In this document: positions 1 to 14,088 of the stretch, one piece after another
How the letters are laid out: each line of letters begins with the position of its first letter
Numbering within the stretch: the stretch's first letter is position 1
NCBI GenBank assembly: GCA_019188255.1
Contig: JAETXT010000008.1
Span: forward strand, 3,968,001-4,032,000
Direction of reading: 5' to 3'
Length of the DNA: 64,000 nt
Source: Verticillium longisporum
Taxonomy: Eukaryota; Ascomycota; Sordariomycetes; Glomerellales; Plectosphaerellaceae
Program-made: the position numbers and the translations under genes
Notes under the pieces: model-generated
Database searches by the model: none
Told to the model about the DNA's origin: nothing
What the model saw: only the letters and a program-made list of their open reading frames with translations

Positions 1-1155
1 TAGCTCTAGCTATTCTATATTATATTAAATATAATACTAATTAGTATTAAGAGGGCTTTATTATTTATATAAACCGTAATTTATTACTTTAGCTATATTT
101 AAGAGCTCTAAATAAGTAGAGTAAGTAATATAAGACTTATAATAATTATTTTATTATCTCTCTAAATTACTGCTACTTATATAAATTAGATATACCTATC
201 TAATTTACTAATTATATAAGCTATAAATTATATACTCTTAAGAGCTATAAATCCTAGCCCTAGTAATTACTATATCGGTAAATCCTATATAGTAATTACT
301 AACCTAGGTAATCCCCTAATATTAGTTTAATAATTTAAAGAATAATAAGAATAAGAATAACCCCCTAACTATACCCCCCTTAAACTTAAGGCCTTCCTAA
401 AATTAATAGAGGAGATTAATATATTCTCTAAGCTAGAATTATACTAATTTATTACGATTAGGTCTATATATAGCGATTTTATAGAATATTATATATAGTT
501 TATATATATAGATATAAAGCTAATATATAAATATTATAAGAAGAAGACCCCCTTTTACCCTCTATTCTATAGAATTATTAATAGAGCTATTAATATATAC
601 CTATTATAGGGAGGCTAATAATAAATAAACTAATAGCTAGGCGTAGACTAGATAGCCTATATTAAGTATATTATATTAATTAACTTCTTTACGAAGATAT
701 ATTTATATTATTAATATAACCTTCGATTTAAGTATTTTATTAAATTGCTTAATTAAGGGGGATAGTATAAAGGCTACGGCTTCTATAGACTTACTCTATA
801 ACTAAGAGCTTTCCCTAATAAATACTAGAGGCGTAGATAAGGGTATTAATATATAATAAAAAGTATTATTTATTTAGCTATAGAGTAATGCTCTTAATAT
901 AATAAAAGTAAAGAAACTAAGACTTAATCCCTATAATAGGATATACCCGATACTAATAATATAGATAATAGTATAGTAAAGGCCCCCTAGTCCTTATATA
1001 TACTAACTAATATACTATACTTAGAGGCGCTAATGCTATAGGTACGACTTAACTAGAATACCTCTAAGTAGGATAACCTGCCCCCCCCCCCTAGACGATA
1101 CGAAATGAAACCTATAGCCTAGCGAGCAACTTAAATATAGCTATCTTAATAGTTA

Positions 1156-1370
1156 TTAAAACCAGGCAGGGTAGAAAGGTATAGCTTAGCGATAAGGTAA
1201 TAAGGAGTAGCTAATTAGGGAAACGGATATTAATTAGACTCGTTATAAGGACCCCCTAAGGGATATAGATCATTAATCTAATACTATATATTTAAGGACC
1301 TATCTTTTTCTTAAATAATTACTTTATTGCCCTAATTAGTTAAGAGCATTACTAGCCCTACTTTAATTAG
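1156..1370 (+). repeat. LTR-like direct repeat, copy 1
   Basis: About 210 bases beginning with ttaaaacc closely match the copy at 13,741-13,953. They share gggtagaaaggtatagctta near the start and aggacctatctttttctta near the end. The differences seen are mainly C/T and G/A changes, as expected from RIP acting separately on two copies. I read this as one LTR of a retroelement, but the terminal TG..CA bases are no longer recognisable, so the exact ends are uncertain. Confidence 0.7.
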
Positions 1371-1849
1371 TGCTCCGAGGCGGATTATCTCTCTTATATA
1401 CTATTAATATAGTCTATTAGCCTAATTAGACCCCTTAAACGAGGTTAGATTTAATCTTAATATAAAGGATTTATTAAAAAGACTTAAATAGAGAATAGTA
1501 GCAAGACTATTAAATGAATACTATTATAAGAGAAGTAAAAAGTATTATAGAATAAAATAGATAAATTAATAAATATAATTAGATACTAATAATAGACCGA
1601 TTAAAGTAATAGATAAGGTCGTTAATCTAGAAGAGTATAAAGGAGCCCGTAAAACTCCTATTTATTACCGACTAAGTAAGAATCTAATAATATAATAGGC
1701 TTTAGCTTTAAGTTCTATTAATTAAGGGAAGAAAGGAAGTTATCTTATTTCGCCTAACCTAATAATAGCTAATTACTAAAATAATACTATAACTTTATAA
1801 ATATATAAGATTTACGAATAATATATATAGCCGATTAGCTATATATATA

Positions 1850-1965
1850 ATATAAATAATATAAATAATAGATAAGCTTTATATATAAATAATATAAATA
1901 ATAGATAAGCTTTATATATAAATAATATAAATAGTAGACGAGCTTTATATATAAATAATATATAT
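1850..1965. repeat. 33-bp tandem repeat (about 3 copies)
   Basis: The segment gataagctttatatataaat recurs at 1871 and 1904, and as the variant gacgagctttatatataaat at 1937, giving an exact 33-base period. The flanks fade into simple TA-rich sequence. It lies inside the RIP block, so the copies may once have been longer or more regular. Confidence 0.75.
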
Positions 1966-4900
1966 AGCCGACTAACTATATATATAATATAATTTATTTA
2001 TAATAATTATATTCCCCTAATTATAGTATTAGGACCCTATAATAGATTATATAATACTAAGATAGGGGAGGCTATAATAAAGCTTATATAAAGCGATTCG
2101 ATTCCTCGAAAATAGCCTTAACCTCCTTCCTTTATAACCCCCCTTCTTCCTTAATAAAAATTAATATATATAAAACTAAAAATAATAAGAAATAATAATA
2201 AACGATAGACCCTAATTAATAGCTAAAGAAGGTAAAAGTAAATAACCTAGCCTTAGAACCCTTATAATAATTAATTAGAGGAATAAACCTATACCTATTA
2301 TAGCTAATATTTAAATTTACCCGTAAAAAGGGGCTTATATTACTTATAGAGAGTATTCTCGTAAGGATAGTAGGTCCTTATTTATTTCTAACCCTTTCTA
2401 TTTCGGTAATAACGATAATAATAAAGTTAGACTCCTTTTTAATAGCGGCTAGCCTCTAAGATCTATTTTCCTAATAATTTATAAGAATATCTAACCTCCT
2501 CGACCTAGAATAGTACTTTATAAGAATATAATTAACTATTTATTTACTTTAGAAGTATAGTATATCCTAATTTAAGGCCTTTCCCTTAATTAATTTATAT
2601 TAATCCTCGAAAATATCCTTAAGAAGGTAGTAAATAATAAAGGATTAGTAATAATATTAATATTAGGGTCGAGTAATGCCCCTAGGTTTATAGGGGATAA
2701 CCTCTAGGAGTTCCTAATTAATTATAAGGATATTTATTGCCTAGCTAGCCTTAAAGAGGAAGAGAAGGTTATAAATATTACTATCTATATCGATAAAGAT
2801 AATAGATACTTTATCGAGCTATTTATAAAGATAATATAAATTAAAGGAATAACGTTTATTAAGATTATATAATATATTAGGAAGAAGCTAAATTAGTTTT
2901 CCGATAATAGTAAAAACCCTATTATCTAGATTAAAGTATTATATAATTATAAATAATTATTTAAGGATTTAAAAGAGCTTAATAAAGCCTATTAGTTAAT
3001 ATTAAAACTTATAGCTATAATAAGGAAATAGAAGCTCGACCTTTTATTTAATAATAAACTAATTAATATTAATTATAGGATAATTAGGGCTAAGATATTT
3101 ATAAAAATCGCTAATAATTATAATATTAAAATTAGAAACCTCCTTAATCGATTAATATTTAATAAATTTTAGAATATAATTAAATACTTAGAAAAAGAGA
3201 AAAGAGATATTTAGAAATTTAAAATAATATTATATTATTTTAATTAAGATAATAATAATATTAAAAAGCTTATAAAACCCCTATTAATAACCTTTATATA
3301 GAGGGCGTAAATAAAGGATTCCGAGCTTAATGATTTAATAATCTAATTCTAAGCCTTAATTATAGAATATAAGATAGGAATGTAGGAGTCTCGATTAAGG
3401 ACCTTAATAGCTATTTAAGAACTCCTAAGGATTACTTCGAAGGAGAACTTAATAGCTATAAAAATTAACGGAGGAAACGGGCTAATCGTTTATTTATTAA
3501 TACTCTAGATTATAAACTTAATAACTAAGCTAGACCCTCTAATCGTAGTTCTCTTAAGAGCCTTTAATTAATTTAATAGAATAGCTTATATTATAAGTTT
3601 AAAGTTATAAAGATAAGGCTTATATTAATAGAATAAGTATTAATAGATATAATAATAATATAATAGCTATTAATAGCTATAGGCCTCTTAATTAGGCTAA
3701 TAGCGATAATAATACCCCTATTTAGAGGAGGATAATAGATTTATAAACTAATATTAATATAGAGACTTATACCCCCCTCCCTTAATTTAAAGGTCTTATA
3801 CCTATTATAGAAGTCTCTATTATTTAAAGGACTATATACTATAAAGAGCCGACTTCGAAGCTTAGCTAGTTAAGTTTATAATACTATATTATTATATTAA
3901 TAGGGGAGATAATTAGGAATTAATACTATTATAGCCTATAATCGAGGGCTAGAATTAAGGTTTCCCTAATCGATATAGTATCTTTAAGTAAGTAATTATA
4001 ATAAGCTAGCCTTTAGCCTCCTAAGCTTAAAAAGAGCTTAAGGGATAGACCTTTAACTTAATTACTCTATTCTTATTCTCTAATATCTATTAAAAGATAA
4101 GGAATATACTATAGAACCCCTAAGCTAGAAGCTTAATCTATAGCTAGGTTAACCTTATAAGCTAGTACTCTAGAGGACTTTTTAACTTTAAGAATAGGAT
4201 ATATAAAGACGTAATTAATAAAACTTAAAGGAGAGTTTTCCCTATATCGACTAGATATAATAAAGAGGCCCGCTTTTAAGAGACCGACCCTCTTCTAACC
4301 CTAGAGCTAATATATAAGGAGATTAAAGTAATAAATATAATTAATAGCTATAAGGGCCCTTTACTAAGTAATATAAAAAGGGTATAAAGGTCGATAATAG
4401 CTATTCGAGAAAAGCTTATTAAATAATTCTAGTAATAAGAATATAAAGTCCTTTACGATTACTTTATTACTATAGACCTTAAGCTTTAGAAGATTAAATA
4501 GGAGTATATCTTAAAGATAGACTTAGAATGCGGATAGCTTCTAATAATATACTTTAAAGTCCCCTATCTATTCTATAATAATATATAACCTTTAAAGAGA
4601 AAAAGGGTTAACTTTATAATAGAATTATCTATAAAGCTTAATTAAGCTAATATAAATATTACTTTTAGCTTTAGACCCCTTATAATATAAAAGAAGGAGC
4701 TTATAGTTTAAGAACTTAGGGACTTTAATATATTTTTAGCTATTATTATATAATAATAGACTTTACTTATTAGCCTAATTAGGATAGATTTATTTAAAGT
4801 ACTTAAGATATATATCTTTATAATAATCGATTTAAGAATATAATTTAATATCGTTTCTAAAAACGTTATAAACGTTTTTAACCTCTTTTATAGGGTTTAT

Positions 4901-6274
4901 AAATTAATTATTAAAATATAATTAACTATATTAAGGGAACTAAGAGGGGTAATCGGCTATATATTCGAAAACCTATAAATTAATAAATATTAATAGCCTA
5001 TTATCCTCTAAATTATAATAGCTAAAGATTATATATTTAATATACTATTAAAGGGGCTATTCTTCGCTTAGATATAAATAATATTTAATTATATTAAAGA
5101 CTAAGTATATATTAAATTCGTATTTAGAGGCTTAAGGATTATAATCCTAATTAGCTATATAGGACCTTTTAAGAAGGAAACCTTAAAGGATATCTATTTA
5201 GACTTCTTATTTAAAAGGATATAGATATTATAAGCTAATTAAGGTAATAAAAAAAGCGAGAGCGATAATTAAAGGGGCCTAAGCGATAGTAATACTTTAG
5301 CTATTATTAAAAGGAGATATTAAAGAGACGTTCGAGAATTATATCCGAGTAGCTAGGAACTAGATAATTCGCTTAATTAAACGCCCTCCTACGAACCTAT
5401 TAATATAGATAAAGGGGACTCTATTCTAAGGATGCTTTCGGAGGCCTAAATAATCTATATTATTAATAAAGCCCTTTCTTTAGAAATTACCCTTATTATT
5501 CCTTTAATTAAGAGAGCTATTATTTAGATTAATAATCGGGGAATAGGCTATATTTATTACGATATATTTAAGGAATTATTAGGAAAGGTATTCTTTAATT
5601 TAATATATATTATTTTAACTAAATAGAAGGTATAATAGGATATTAATTAAGCTAATATATTTTATATTCTTAAGGCTAAGGAATAATGAATTTAGAAAGC
5701 TTCTTCGATTATAGAGCTTTTAAGGAATATTAGGAAAATCTATATTATATATAAAAGGAAGGCCGATAAAGTAAACCTAATCGACGATAAGCTATCTAAT
5801 AATAGTATATTTAAGGGTAACCCCCTCTAGAAGGTTAAGAAGCTAGTTATTATCCTATTAGAATATTATATAATCGACGAAAGCCCTTTTAAAGACCTAA
5901 TTATATTAAAGTTCTTAAATATTAAACTATAATCGAGGCTTATAATCTAGAGATTATAGGATATTATAGATTTATATAAATACCTCCGATTAAAGGAATA
6001 GGATATATTAGAGTAAATCCTCCTAAATAGGGAAGCTATATTAGCTTAGGATTTTACTAAATATAGAAGTCTTAATTATAATATCGCTCCTCTATAGAAA
6101 ATTAAGATAATCCTTTATAAGGCTTAATAAATAAAGGGTATCCTAATTCTAAAGGCTTTTAAGAAATTAATTATCGAAATACTAAAGGAATACCTCGAGA
6201 GAAGGGTTATCGAGGAAAGCTATACTTCTTATAAGAACCCTTAATTCTTAGTTTAAAAGAAAGATAAGAAGATA

Positions 6275-6565
6275 AAGCTTATTAACTTAGCTATATAGAT
6301 TAATAGGGTTATTATAAAGGATACCTTTATACCCTTAAGCGGGGACGATTTCTTAGAGGACTTCGTAATATATAAGCTTATCTCCTTCCTCGATTTCTTT
6401 AATAAGTATAATTAAATATTACTTAATAAGATAAATAGGGATATTATAATATTTATAACTTTTATTAGCCTATTTAGGATATATACTCTCCCTTAGGGAG
6501 CTATTAACTTAATAGCTCAGTTTATATATATAATTATAAGAATCCTCTATAATTTTATCCTTTAT
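6275..6565 (+). mobile_element. Fossil Gypsy-type reverse transcriptase core
   Basis: Forward translation from about 6275 gives an RT-like stretch with the order expected in fungal Gypsy elements: a segment ending FLDFF, a later FRIYTLP, then GAINLIAQF. Two in-frame stops (a TAA after FLDFFNKYN and a TAG after IYTLP) fall where these elements usually carry glutamine, as predicted if CAA or CAG was turned into TAA or TAG by RIP. The reading is otherwise continuous. The element is dead. No restored sequence is proposed here. Confidence 0.75.
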
Positions 6566-7959
6566 TATTATTATATTTTTATAGATAATATTACTATTAA
6601 AGAATTAATTATTAATTATAAAGATAAAGATTTAATTCTAAGAGTATATTAATTTATCGCTAAATACCTTTAAAATATTAATAAAGTCCTTATTAATATT
6701 AAGCTTTTAGGATATATTATTTTAAGAATAGAAAGCTAATAGCTTAGGAATTAGCTATTATCGTTAGCTATATTTATAATATTATAGGTCGTTCCTATAA
6801 TCTAGCTAAGATTATTAAGCTCTAGGAGTAAGCGAAGTATAACGATATCTCTTTATTAAGATCCTTCCTAGAACTAGCTACCTTCTATTAAATTTAGATT
6901 AATTACTTTAATATTAAATATAGCCCTTTTATAGATCTATTAAAGAAGAACATCCTATTCTTCTAGATAGACTTATAATAAGAAGCTATAGATATTATTA
7001 AAGCTAAATTTATAGGCTCTCTAATCTTAATCTCGATTAATTATAATATAGAAGGGGGTATTATCTATTTCTATATAAATATAAGCCTTAAGGGCTAGGG
7101 AGCTATTTTAAGGTAATAGATTAATAGGAGGCGAATAGTCTCGAAGTACGAGAATAGCTATTAGGATATAGCTAAATAGAAATATAACTCTAAGAAGCTA
7201 GAACTTAAAATAATATTAAAAGCTTTAAAGCGCTTAAGGAATTACTTTTATAATATTTACTTTATTTTAGAAATAAATACTTAAATACTTATAATATAGC
7301 TTAATAGAGCTATAATAGACCTCTTAGGATTAATAATTATCTAATAGATTACTTAGATCTATATATTTAATTTTAAAATTAAATATATTTTAGGGATAAA
7401 GAATTCTATAATAGATAGATTCTTAAGAAAGATATTAAGACCCTCTAATTAGGACGACGAAGCTATAAAAGGGGATATTAATAACTTTATCGATATTAAT
7501 ATCTTTATAATAACCTCGGGCCCTCCTAAATTATTCCTATTAAATAGAGAGACTTAGAATTAAGCTTTAAAGGATTTAATAAGCTTCCTAGCGATAGGAG
7601 TATTCCTTAGCGAGTTTATTAAGAGGTAATAAGAGGTAATTAGGAGAACGATAATAAAAGTTTTCCTTAAAGATAATTTCCTTTAGACCCGCTCTAATAA
7701 AGTACGATCTTATTTATAGAGAATTATCGACGATTCTAATATATAGGTTATTCTAATTATAATAGTATATAAAGAATTAGGGTATTAGGGATATAAAGTA
7801 ACCTATTAATAGGTTTTACTTAACTTCTAATAAAATAATATATATTAATAGATTAAGATAATAGTTAAAGCTTATCCTATATATTAAATAGCGAAAAGAC
7901 TATAGAGAAGCAACCTTCTAATATTTACTAAGCTAATTATAAACTCCCTCCCCTTTATT

Positions 7960-8340
7960 TATATCTATTTTAATATCTAGTACTTTTATAATTACTATTT
8001 AATAGAAGCTAAGTACGGATTTACTAATTATATTAAAGCTTATTTAATTAGAGTAAATATATTAAAGGCTATTATAAAATTTATATAGGAAGATATTATC
8101 TATAGATATAGCTTATACTATACCTTTATCGTTAATAGGGGATTAGAAAATAAAGGATTAATTATTAAACTTAATAATTAGTATAGAATAAAGCGGAAGC
8201 TTATATTATTATATAATCTAAGGGCTAATAGCCTTATCGAAAAAGGTTATTAGCCTATTATATATACCCTAGCTATTTAAATAATAATAAGAAGCGAAAG
8301 AATTAATTCTCTATTAATAATTATTCTATTTATAAATAGA
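7960..8340 (+). mobile_element. Fossil Gypsy-type integrase core
   Basis: Downstream of the RT, in the usual pol order, the forward strand carries an integrase-like reading. One segment ends FIVNRGLENK, and about 40 residues later comes RANSLIEKG, which places the E of the D,D(35)E triad. The reading is interrupted by stops, several at codons that could have been CAG or CAA. The RNase H part probably lies near 7.0-7.4 kb but is too eroded to delimit. Confidence 0.65.
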
Positions 8341-11300
8341 ATAACTATTAAAGCTTCTATAGGCTATATACCTTTCTTCCTCCTCTATAGCTATAAAGCT
8401 ATTATATTAATTAAGATTATTTTACTTATATAGCGGATATTAGACTAGGACTTAGTCTATTTACCTAATTAGGAGGTCTAGATATATTTAAAGGCCTTTT
8501 CCTAGTTTAAACTTAATAGGACTAAAGTAATTCGAATACTTAACTACTAATAGTATATTAGGATTAAGGGGTTAAATCGCCGAAATACCGCTTAACTCTA
8601 TACCTAGAAGCTTTAAACTAAGGACGTAGTCCTTATCTATAATATAAAATAAATAATAAATATATTAAGAAATATAAAGCTTAGCCCCTATTAATAGAGC
8701 CTATTTAGAATTACCTTAACTATATTTAGGAATCTCTTATTTAAGCTAGAAATAATAAGAGGGGAATTTATCTAAGGGGTTATTTATATAAGCTAATAGT
8801 TTAAAAAGTTTATCTTAGACCTAAATAGCTAATAGGAGCTAGAAAGTAAAGATTTATTAATAAAAGACTTTAAAGAGGAGCTTACGAGAATACTTAAAGC
8901 TATTATATTATAGGACGAAGTATTAAAAGAACTTTATACCTTTAATTAAATTAATATTTATTTAATATATTCTAATTCGATTAGCGAAAACTAGGATATT
9001 AATAAAACGATTAACCTCGAGGGCTCCTCTATACTTCTAAATAACCTTCTTTAATAATCTAGATAGCTCTAAGAACTTATTATAGAATAGATTTAAATAT
9101 TTACTATTAAATTATAGTAATATAAATAATATATTTACTTAGAAGTATAAATCTAGGGCCTGCTTAATAAAAGTATATACTTTAAAGTAAATAATATTAA
9201 TTAGGAATAATTTAGAATATTTACCGATTATATTAATATAATATAATTAAAGGAACTTATATATTAATAGGATATTATATCCTAATATAATTCGTATTTT
9301 TTCTCTTTTATTAATAATTTAATTATATTCCCTATAATATTATTAAATATTTAAAATATTTTAATTCTTTCCTTAAAACTTTCCTATCTTCGTCCTATCT
9401 TTTCCGCTCTTTCCTTCTCTCTTTTAGCCTATAGATAATATAATATACTTAGAATATAGTAGTCATAAGATACTAAGTATATACTATATTAATATTTTAT
9501 TTCTTTATTCCTTAGCTAAAATTCCTATTATATTTATATTCCTTATTATACTATTCCCCTAATTACGATATACCCCCTTACTTTCCCTTATATAAATTAT
9601 CCTAATTAAATATTTACTTAAATATAGGACTCCTAAATAAATATTAAGGATAAATAGAATTAGGATAAGTATTAACGATATATTTTAATAGGGATATATA
9701 GATTAACCTAATTAGATTATTTAATACTTAAATAATTAATTCGGATTATAATTAAACGACTATACTATAAATATATTAACTAATATATAAAGTATTACTT
9801 ATAAGTATAAATATATTAATATAAAGTACTTACTTTATACTTAATAACCCTATAGGCCTTACTATTACCCTAATTATACTAGCCTCCTTAGAACTAAGAA
9901 TATTTACTTTATCCTCTTTAAAATCTTAGCTTAATCGTTAAGCGTATTCTCCTTAATCTTATCTATAATAAGCTAGTTATTTATAAAAACGTAAAACTTA
10001 AAGTTAAGCGCTAGTATAGGGTCTCGATTAGGCTATTATATCCTTATAAGCTCTAATAGCTTAGAAATAGGGTAATAGTAAAAGGTTAAGCTCCGAGGAC
10101 TATAAGTAAGATCGAGAGGGTTATCGAACTTATCCTAGTAAAGAAGAGGACCTTAATTAGGGGCTTTAATCGGATTATAGAAAATAATCTTAGACTTAGG
10201 ATATATATACCCCTTCTAAGGCATTTAAATAAAATTAGAAGGGCTATCCTAGAAGCTATATTTATATTCCTTAAACTAAAAAGGTTAACTACTAACTCTC
10301 CTTATAGCCCTTATAAGGATTACGATTAACGCCTCTAAAACCTTATATAATTAATAAGAATAGAGCTAGGTAATAATAAGTAATCTTAATAAAGAACGAT
10401 CTAAAGGGCCTACTTAGCTTAGAAACGATAAAGATATAATAATAGAATATCTAATTAAGGAAACTATTAAATATAGATGGCTTCCGACTTTTATAAGTTT
10501 CGAGAAATAAGGAGATATTATTAGAGTTCTAATTTATTTATTTTATTATTCTCTAGAACTACTTAATAATATTAGATTAGGAATTAATATTAAGGATAAT
10601 TAGTTTAAAGATAAGTTCGAGGTATTAAGGAAGAAGATTATTATCTTTACTTTTACTATTTATAAAAGCCTATTATATAAAATAGGTTAATAATTAAAAG
10701 AATACTAATTAATATATAGAATAGCTCCTAATTAAAGGAATAGAATTTATAAGAACGTAGAAATTATTAATATCTATTATATATTTAGATTTCTTCTTCT
10801 TAAATTAGCTATTAAGCTTATATAATTAAGGGTAATTATTAAAATAATCGTCTTTAATAATATAAAGCTTAAGAATTTAATTTAAAAGGAATTACGACTT
10901 TTAACTAGAAGAACTTATAATAGTATTATTAATAATTATATTTTAAATAAAAAGAAAGAAGAATATAGAAAATATAATAGCTCTTATTACTTTTAAAAGT
11001 AGAATAAGAAAGGAATAATAATTAAAGTAATATTATTTAATTTAATTATTTAATTTAATTATTTAATTTAATAATCTCTTAATAGATTTATTAACCCCTT
11101 TTTTCTTTCTTAATTAGAATAATAATTTACTATTAAATTATTTAGAATTAATAAACCTTTTAATAGAATAATTAATTTTACGATCTATTATTATAAAAAG
11201 GAAAAGGAACCTTCGCTTTAATTAAAGAATCCCCTCTCTCTTTTATATATAAATATTAAATTTATAGACCTCCTCTATTTACTTCTTAAATACTCTTCTT

Positions 11301-13740
11301 ATTTATAAATAATTTAATTAAAATAATAATATAATTTATTATTCTATTCTTTAAATATTATTCTCTTATTCTCTTTTATTATTATAATTTCTCTCCTTCT
11401 TCTATTTTCTTCTTTTTATTTATAATTTATTTTATATTTTTCCTTTTTATTTACTTTTAATATAATTCCTTTAATTATTTATTAAAATATCTAAAAATAA
11501 TTATATACTATATAAGGATAATATTTATAAGAATCGCCCTATTATTCTAATAATTATAAAGACTAACCCCTTTAATTTACTTAGAACTCCTATATTATAA
11601 ATTAATTAAGAAGCGCTCTTCCTTATTTCTCTTAATTAATTAAAGTTTATATTTATCTTAATAATAATAGCTCCTTCGGATAAACTTATATCCTATCTAG
11701 AAAATAAATAGTTCTAAATTAATTATAATATATTTAATTACTTTAATATTATATTTAGAGGGGTATATATCGATTCCCTTAAAGGGAGTTAATCTAATTA
11801 ATATATTAATTAGACTTTATAAAAATACTTAATATTAGATAAATAAAAGTAATAGAAAGTAAGAATAAGCCGGAAATATATTTTAAAAGTCTAGCTATTT
11901 TATTAAATAAGGCCTAATAATAGTACTATTCGATTACTCCTTTATAAATCTTATAATCTATATAGAATACCCTATACCTCTTTTTTCCCCGATTAGATTA
12001 ACCTCTTAAGGAAGCTTACTACCTCTACTTCTAATTTATATCTTTAAGGAATCGTATTAATAAAGGTTAGCGAATACCTCCCTCCTAATAATTAAAATAA
12101 GGATATAATTAATTAGGAAGATAAGTCTTATTTAGTTTTAATATATAATAATATAGAAAAGAATATATAGCTCTTTATTTAGGAGATAGCTATTAGTTTT
12201 AAAGTATTCGTAAAGCCCTAATTAAAGTAATTACTATATTAAGTCCCTAATTCTAATATTCTATAAATAGGGGGCTATAATAATAGTACTCCGATAAGCT
12301 AAGAAATAATAGATATATTCTAGGAAGCCTATTTTATAGCGATTTCTATTAATATTAGCGAAAATTATTAGATTCTCTTAATTATCGATTAATAAATATA
12401 GTAATCCTTTATTATTAATAGTTATTTTAAGAGCGTAATTAAAAAGGAAATTATTTAAGCTATAATCTATTTAGAGGAGTTTTATAGGTTTAATAATACC
12501 TTAGATATTCTAATTAAGGCTTTATATTTATAGTTTAATATCCTCTAATCCCCTTAATAATAGGATATATATTCTTATAAACTCTATATACTTAATTTAG
12601 CTTATTTAGTCTTCCTTAAAAGGCTATTTAATATAAGGATATCGGCTATATATATAAACGATAATATATATAGCGAAGCTAATTATAATAATTACTTTTA
12701 TTATTATTAGAAGATTTTAATAGATAAGTAATTTAATCTAAGCTAAGCTAATTCGCTTATATATTATTTAAAGCCTAAATTAATAATAAATAATATTATA
12801 AATAATAAAGCTACCTTCTAGGGAATTTATAGAATAAATATACTTATTAATCCTAAATAGGAGGAATTTAAGGAAGTAAATAAAATTATTATCCTCTTTA
12901 AGAAGATATTAATCTAAGATATATAATAGAAATAGCTTAGTCCTTTATAAGAAGTCGAGAGCTCTTTAGAATTAATAGGATTTAGGGACTCTAAGGCCGA
13001 TAATACTATTAATATACTTAATAGGATATTATAATTATAAATTAATTTTTATAATTCGCTTAATCTAGCTATACTAATTAAGCTATATAAGAGAACTCGG
13101 ATTATTATATTTATAAGAAGTATTATAATTATAAAGCCTTCTATAAAACGTCTAGGTTCGAGCTATAGGTTAATTCTATTTATCCTATTAAAAGAGAAGA
13201 CTCCGAGTATTCTAAGTACCCCTATTAGGTCTAATTAGGGCAACTTAAATCTAAACCTATATATTATCCTCGACCTTATAAAGGTTAAATTAATCTCTTA
13301 ATTAGGATATCCCGTATTAATATATTTAAAGGAGGAATAAGTAAATTAATATATAGATCCTTATATTATAATTATTATAAATACTATTATTATAAGGACT
13401 ATAGTTTACTTATTATTATAATAGCTAAGCTAGGAAGGATAGCCTCGATATCGTATTAATTTAGAATAGGACTAGGTATAATAGAGGGCTACTATTAAAG
13501 TAGCTCGGGCTTAGCTTAATACTAAGAAGCCCTTATAGAGGCTAGGTCTTCAGAGGCGCCTAGGATAGTTAGATTTAGGGAACTAAGAGCTAATTCTAGG
13601 ATATTTATATATATTATAGCTACCTTCTTTCCTTTATTTATAGCTTTAAGGACTTACTCGGTTCTAATTAGGAGAACTTATTTATCTTCTTAAAGAAAGG
13701 AGGTCCTAATCTCTAGAGATAAAGACTCCTTTAAGGACGA

Positions 13741-13953
13741 TTAAAACCGGGTAGGGTAGAAAGGTATAGCTTAGCGATAAAGTAATAAGGAGTAGCTAAT
13801 TAGGGAAACGGATATTAATTAGACTTATTATAAGGACCCCTTAAGGGATATAGATTATTAATCCGATATTATATATTTAAGGACCTATCTTTTTCTTAAA
13901 TAATTACTTTATTGCCCTAATTAGTTAAGAGTATTACTAGCTCTACTTTATTA
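13741..13953 (+). repeat. LTR-like direct repeat, copy 2
   Basis: This is the second copy of the repeat at 1,156-1,370, in the same orientation and about 12.6 kb downstream. If the two are a matched LTR pair they enclose the RT and integrase fossils. That interior is much longer than a normal Gypsy element, so nested insertions or two separate copies are likely. Confidence 0.7.
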
Positions 13954-14013
13954 TTAGAGTATAGTAGCGTAGGCGCCTTTTTACTTATATAGGATTTATA
14001 GTAGTATTAAATA

Positions 14014-14040
14014 TATTATTATTATTATTATTATTATTAT
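14014..14040. repeat. (ATT)n microsatellite at the edge of the AT block
   Basis: A run of about nine ATT units ends only about 50 bases before composition changes to normal gene-bearing DNA. Confidence 0.85.
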
Positions 14041-14088
14041 CTTAGAGTTCTTATCCTTAATTTAGCCCTAGTATAACTTCTTTTAACT

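Larger units (their letters stand above)
1..14088. repeat. RIP-saturated AT-rich repeat block
   Basis: This block is built almost only of TA, AT, AA, TT and CT/AG/CC steps. In the first 360 bases I count one TpG and no CpA. The few surviving CpA/TpG steps lie mainly in and near the LTR-like copy at about 1.16 kb. That bias is the known signature of repeat-induced point mutation, which turns CpA into TpA on both strands of duplicated DNA in Pezizomycotina. No long open frame survives. The edge is sharp: ordinary sequence with CA and TG starts around 14,089. It holds decayed LTR-retrotransposon sequence, listed separately, and long parts (roughly 9.4-13.7 kb) that I cannot assign. Confidence 0.93.
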
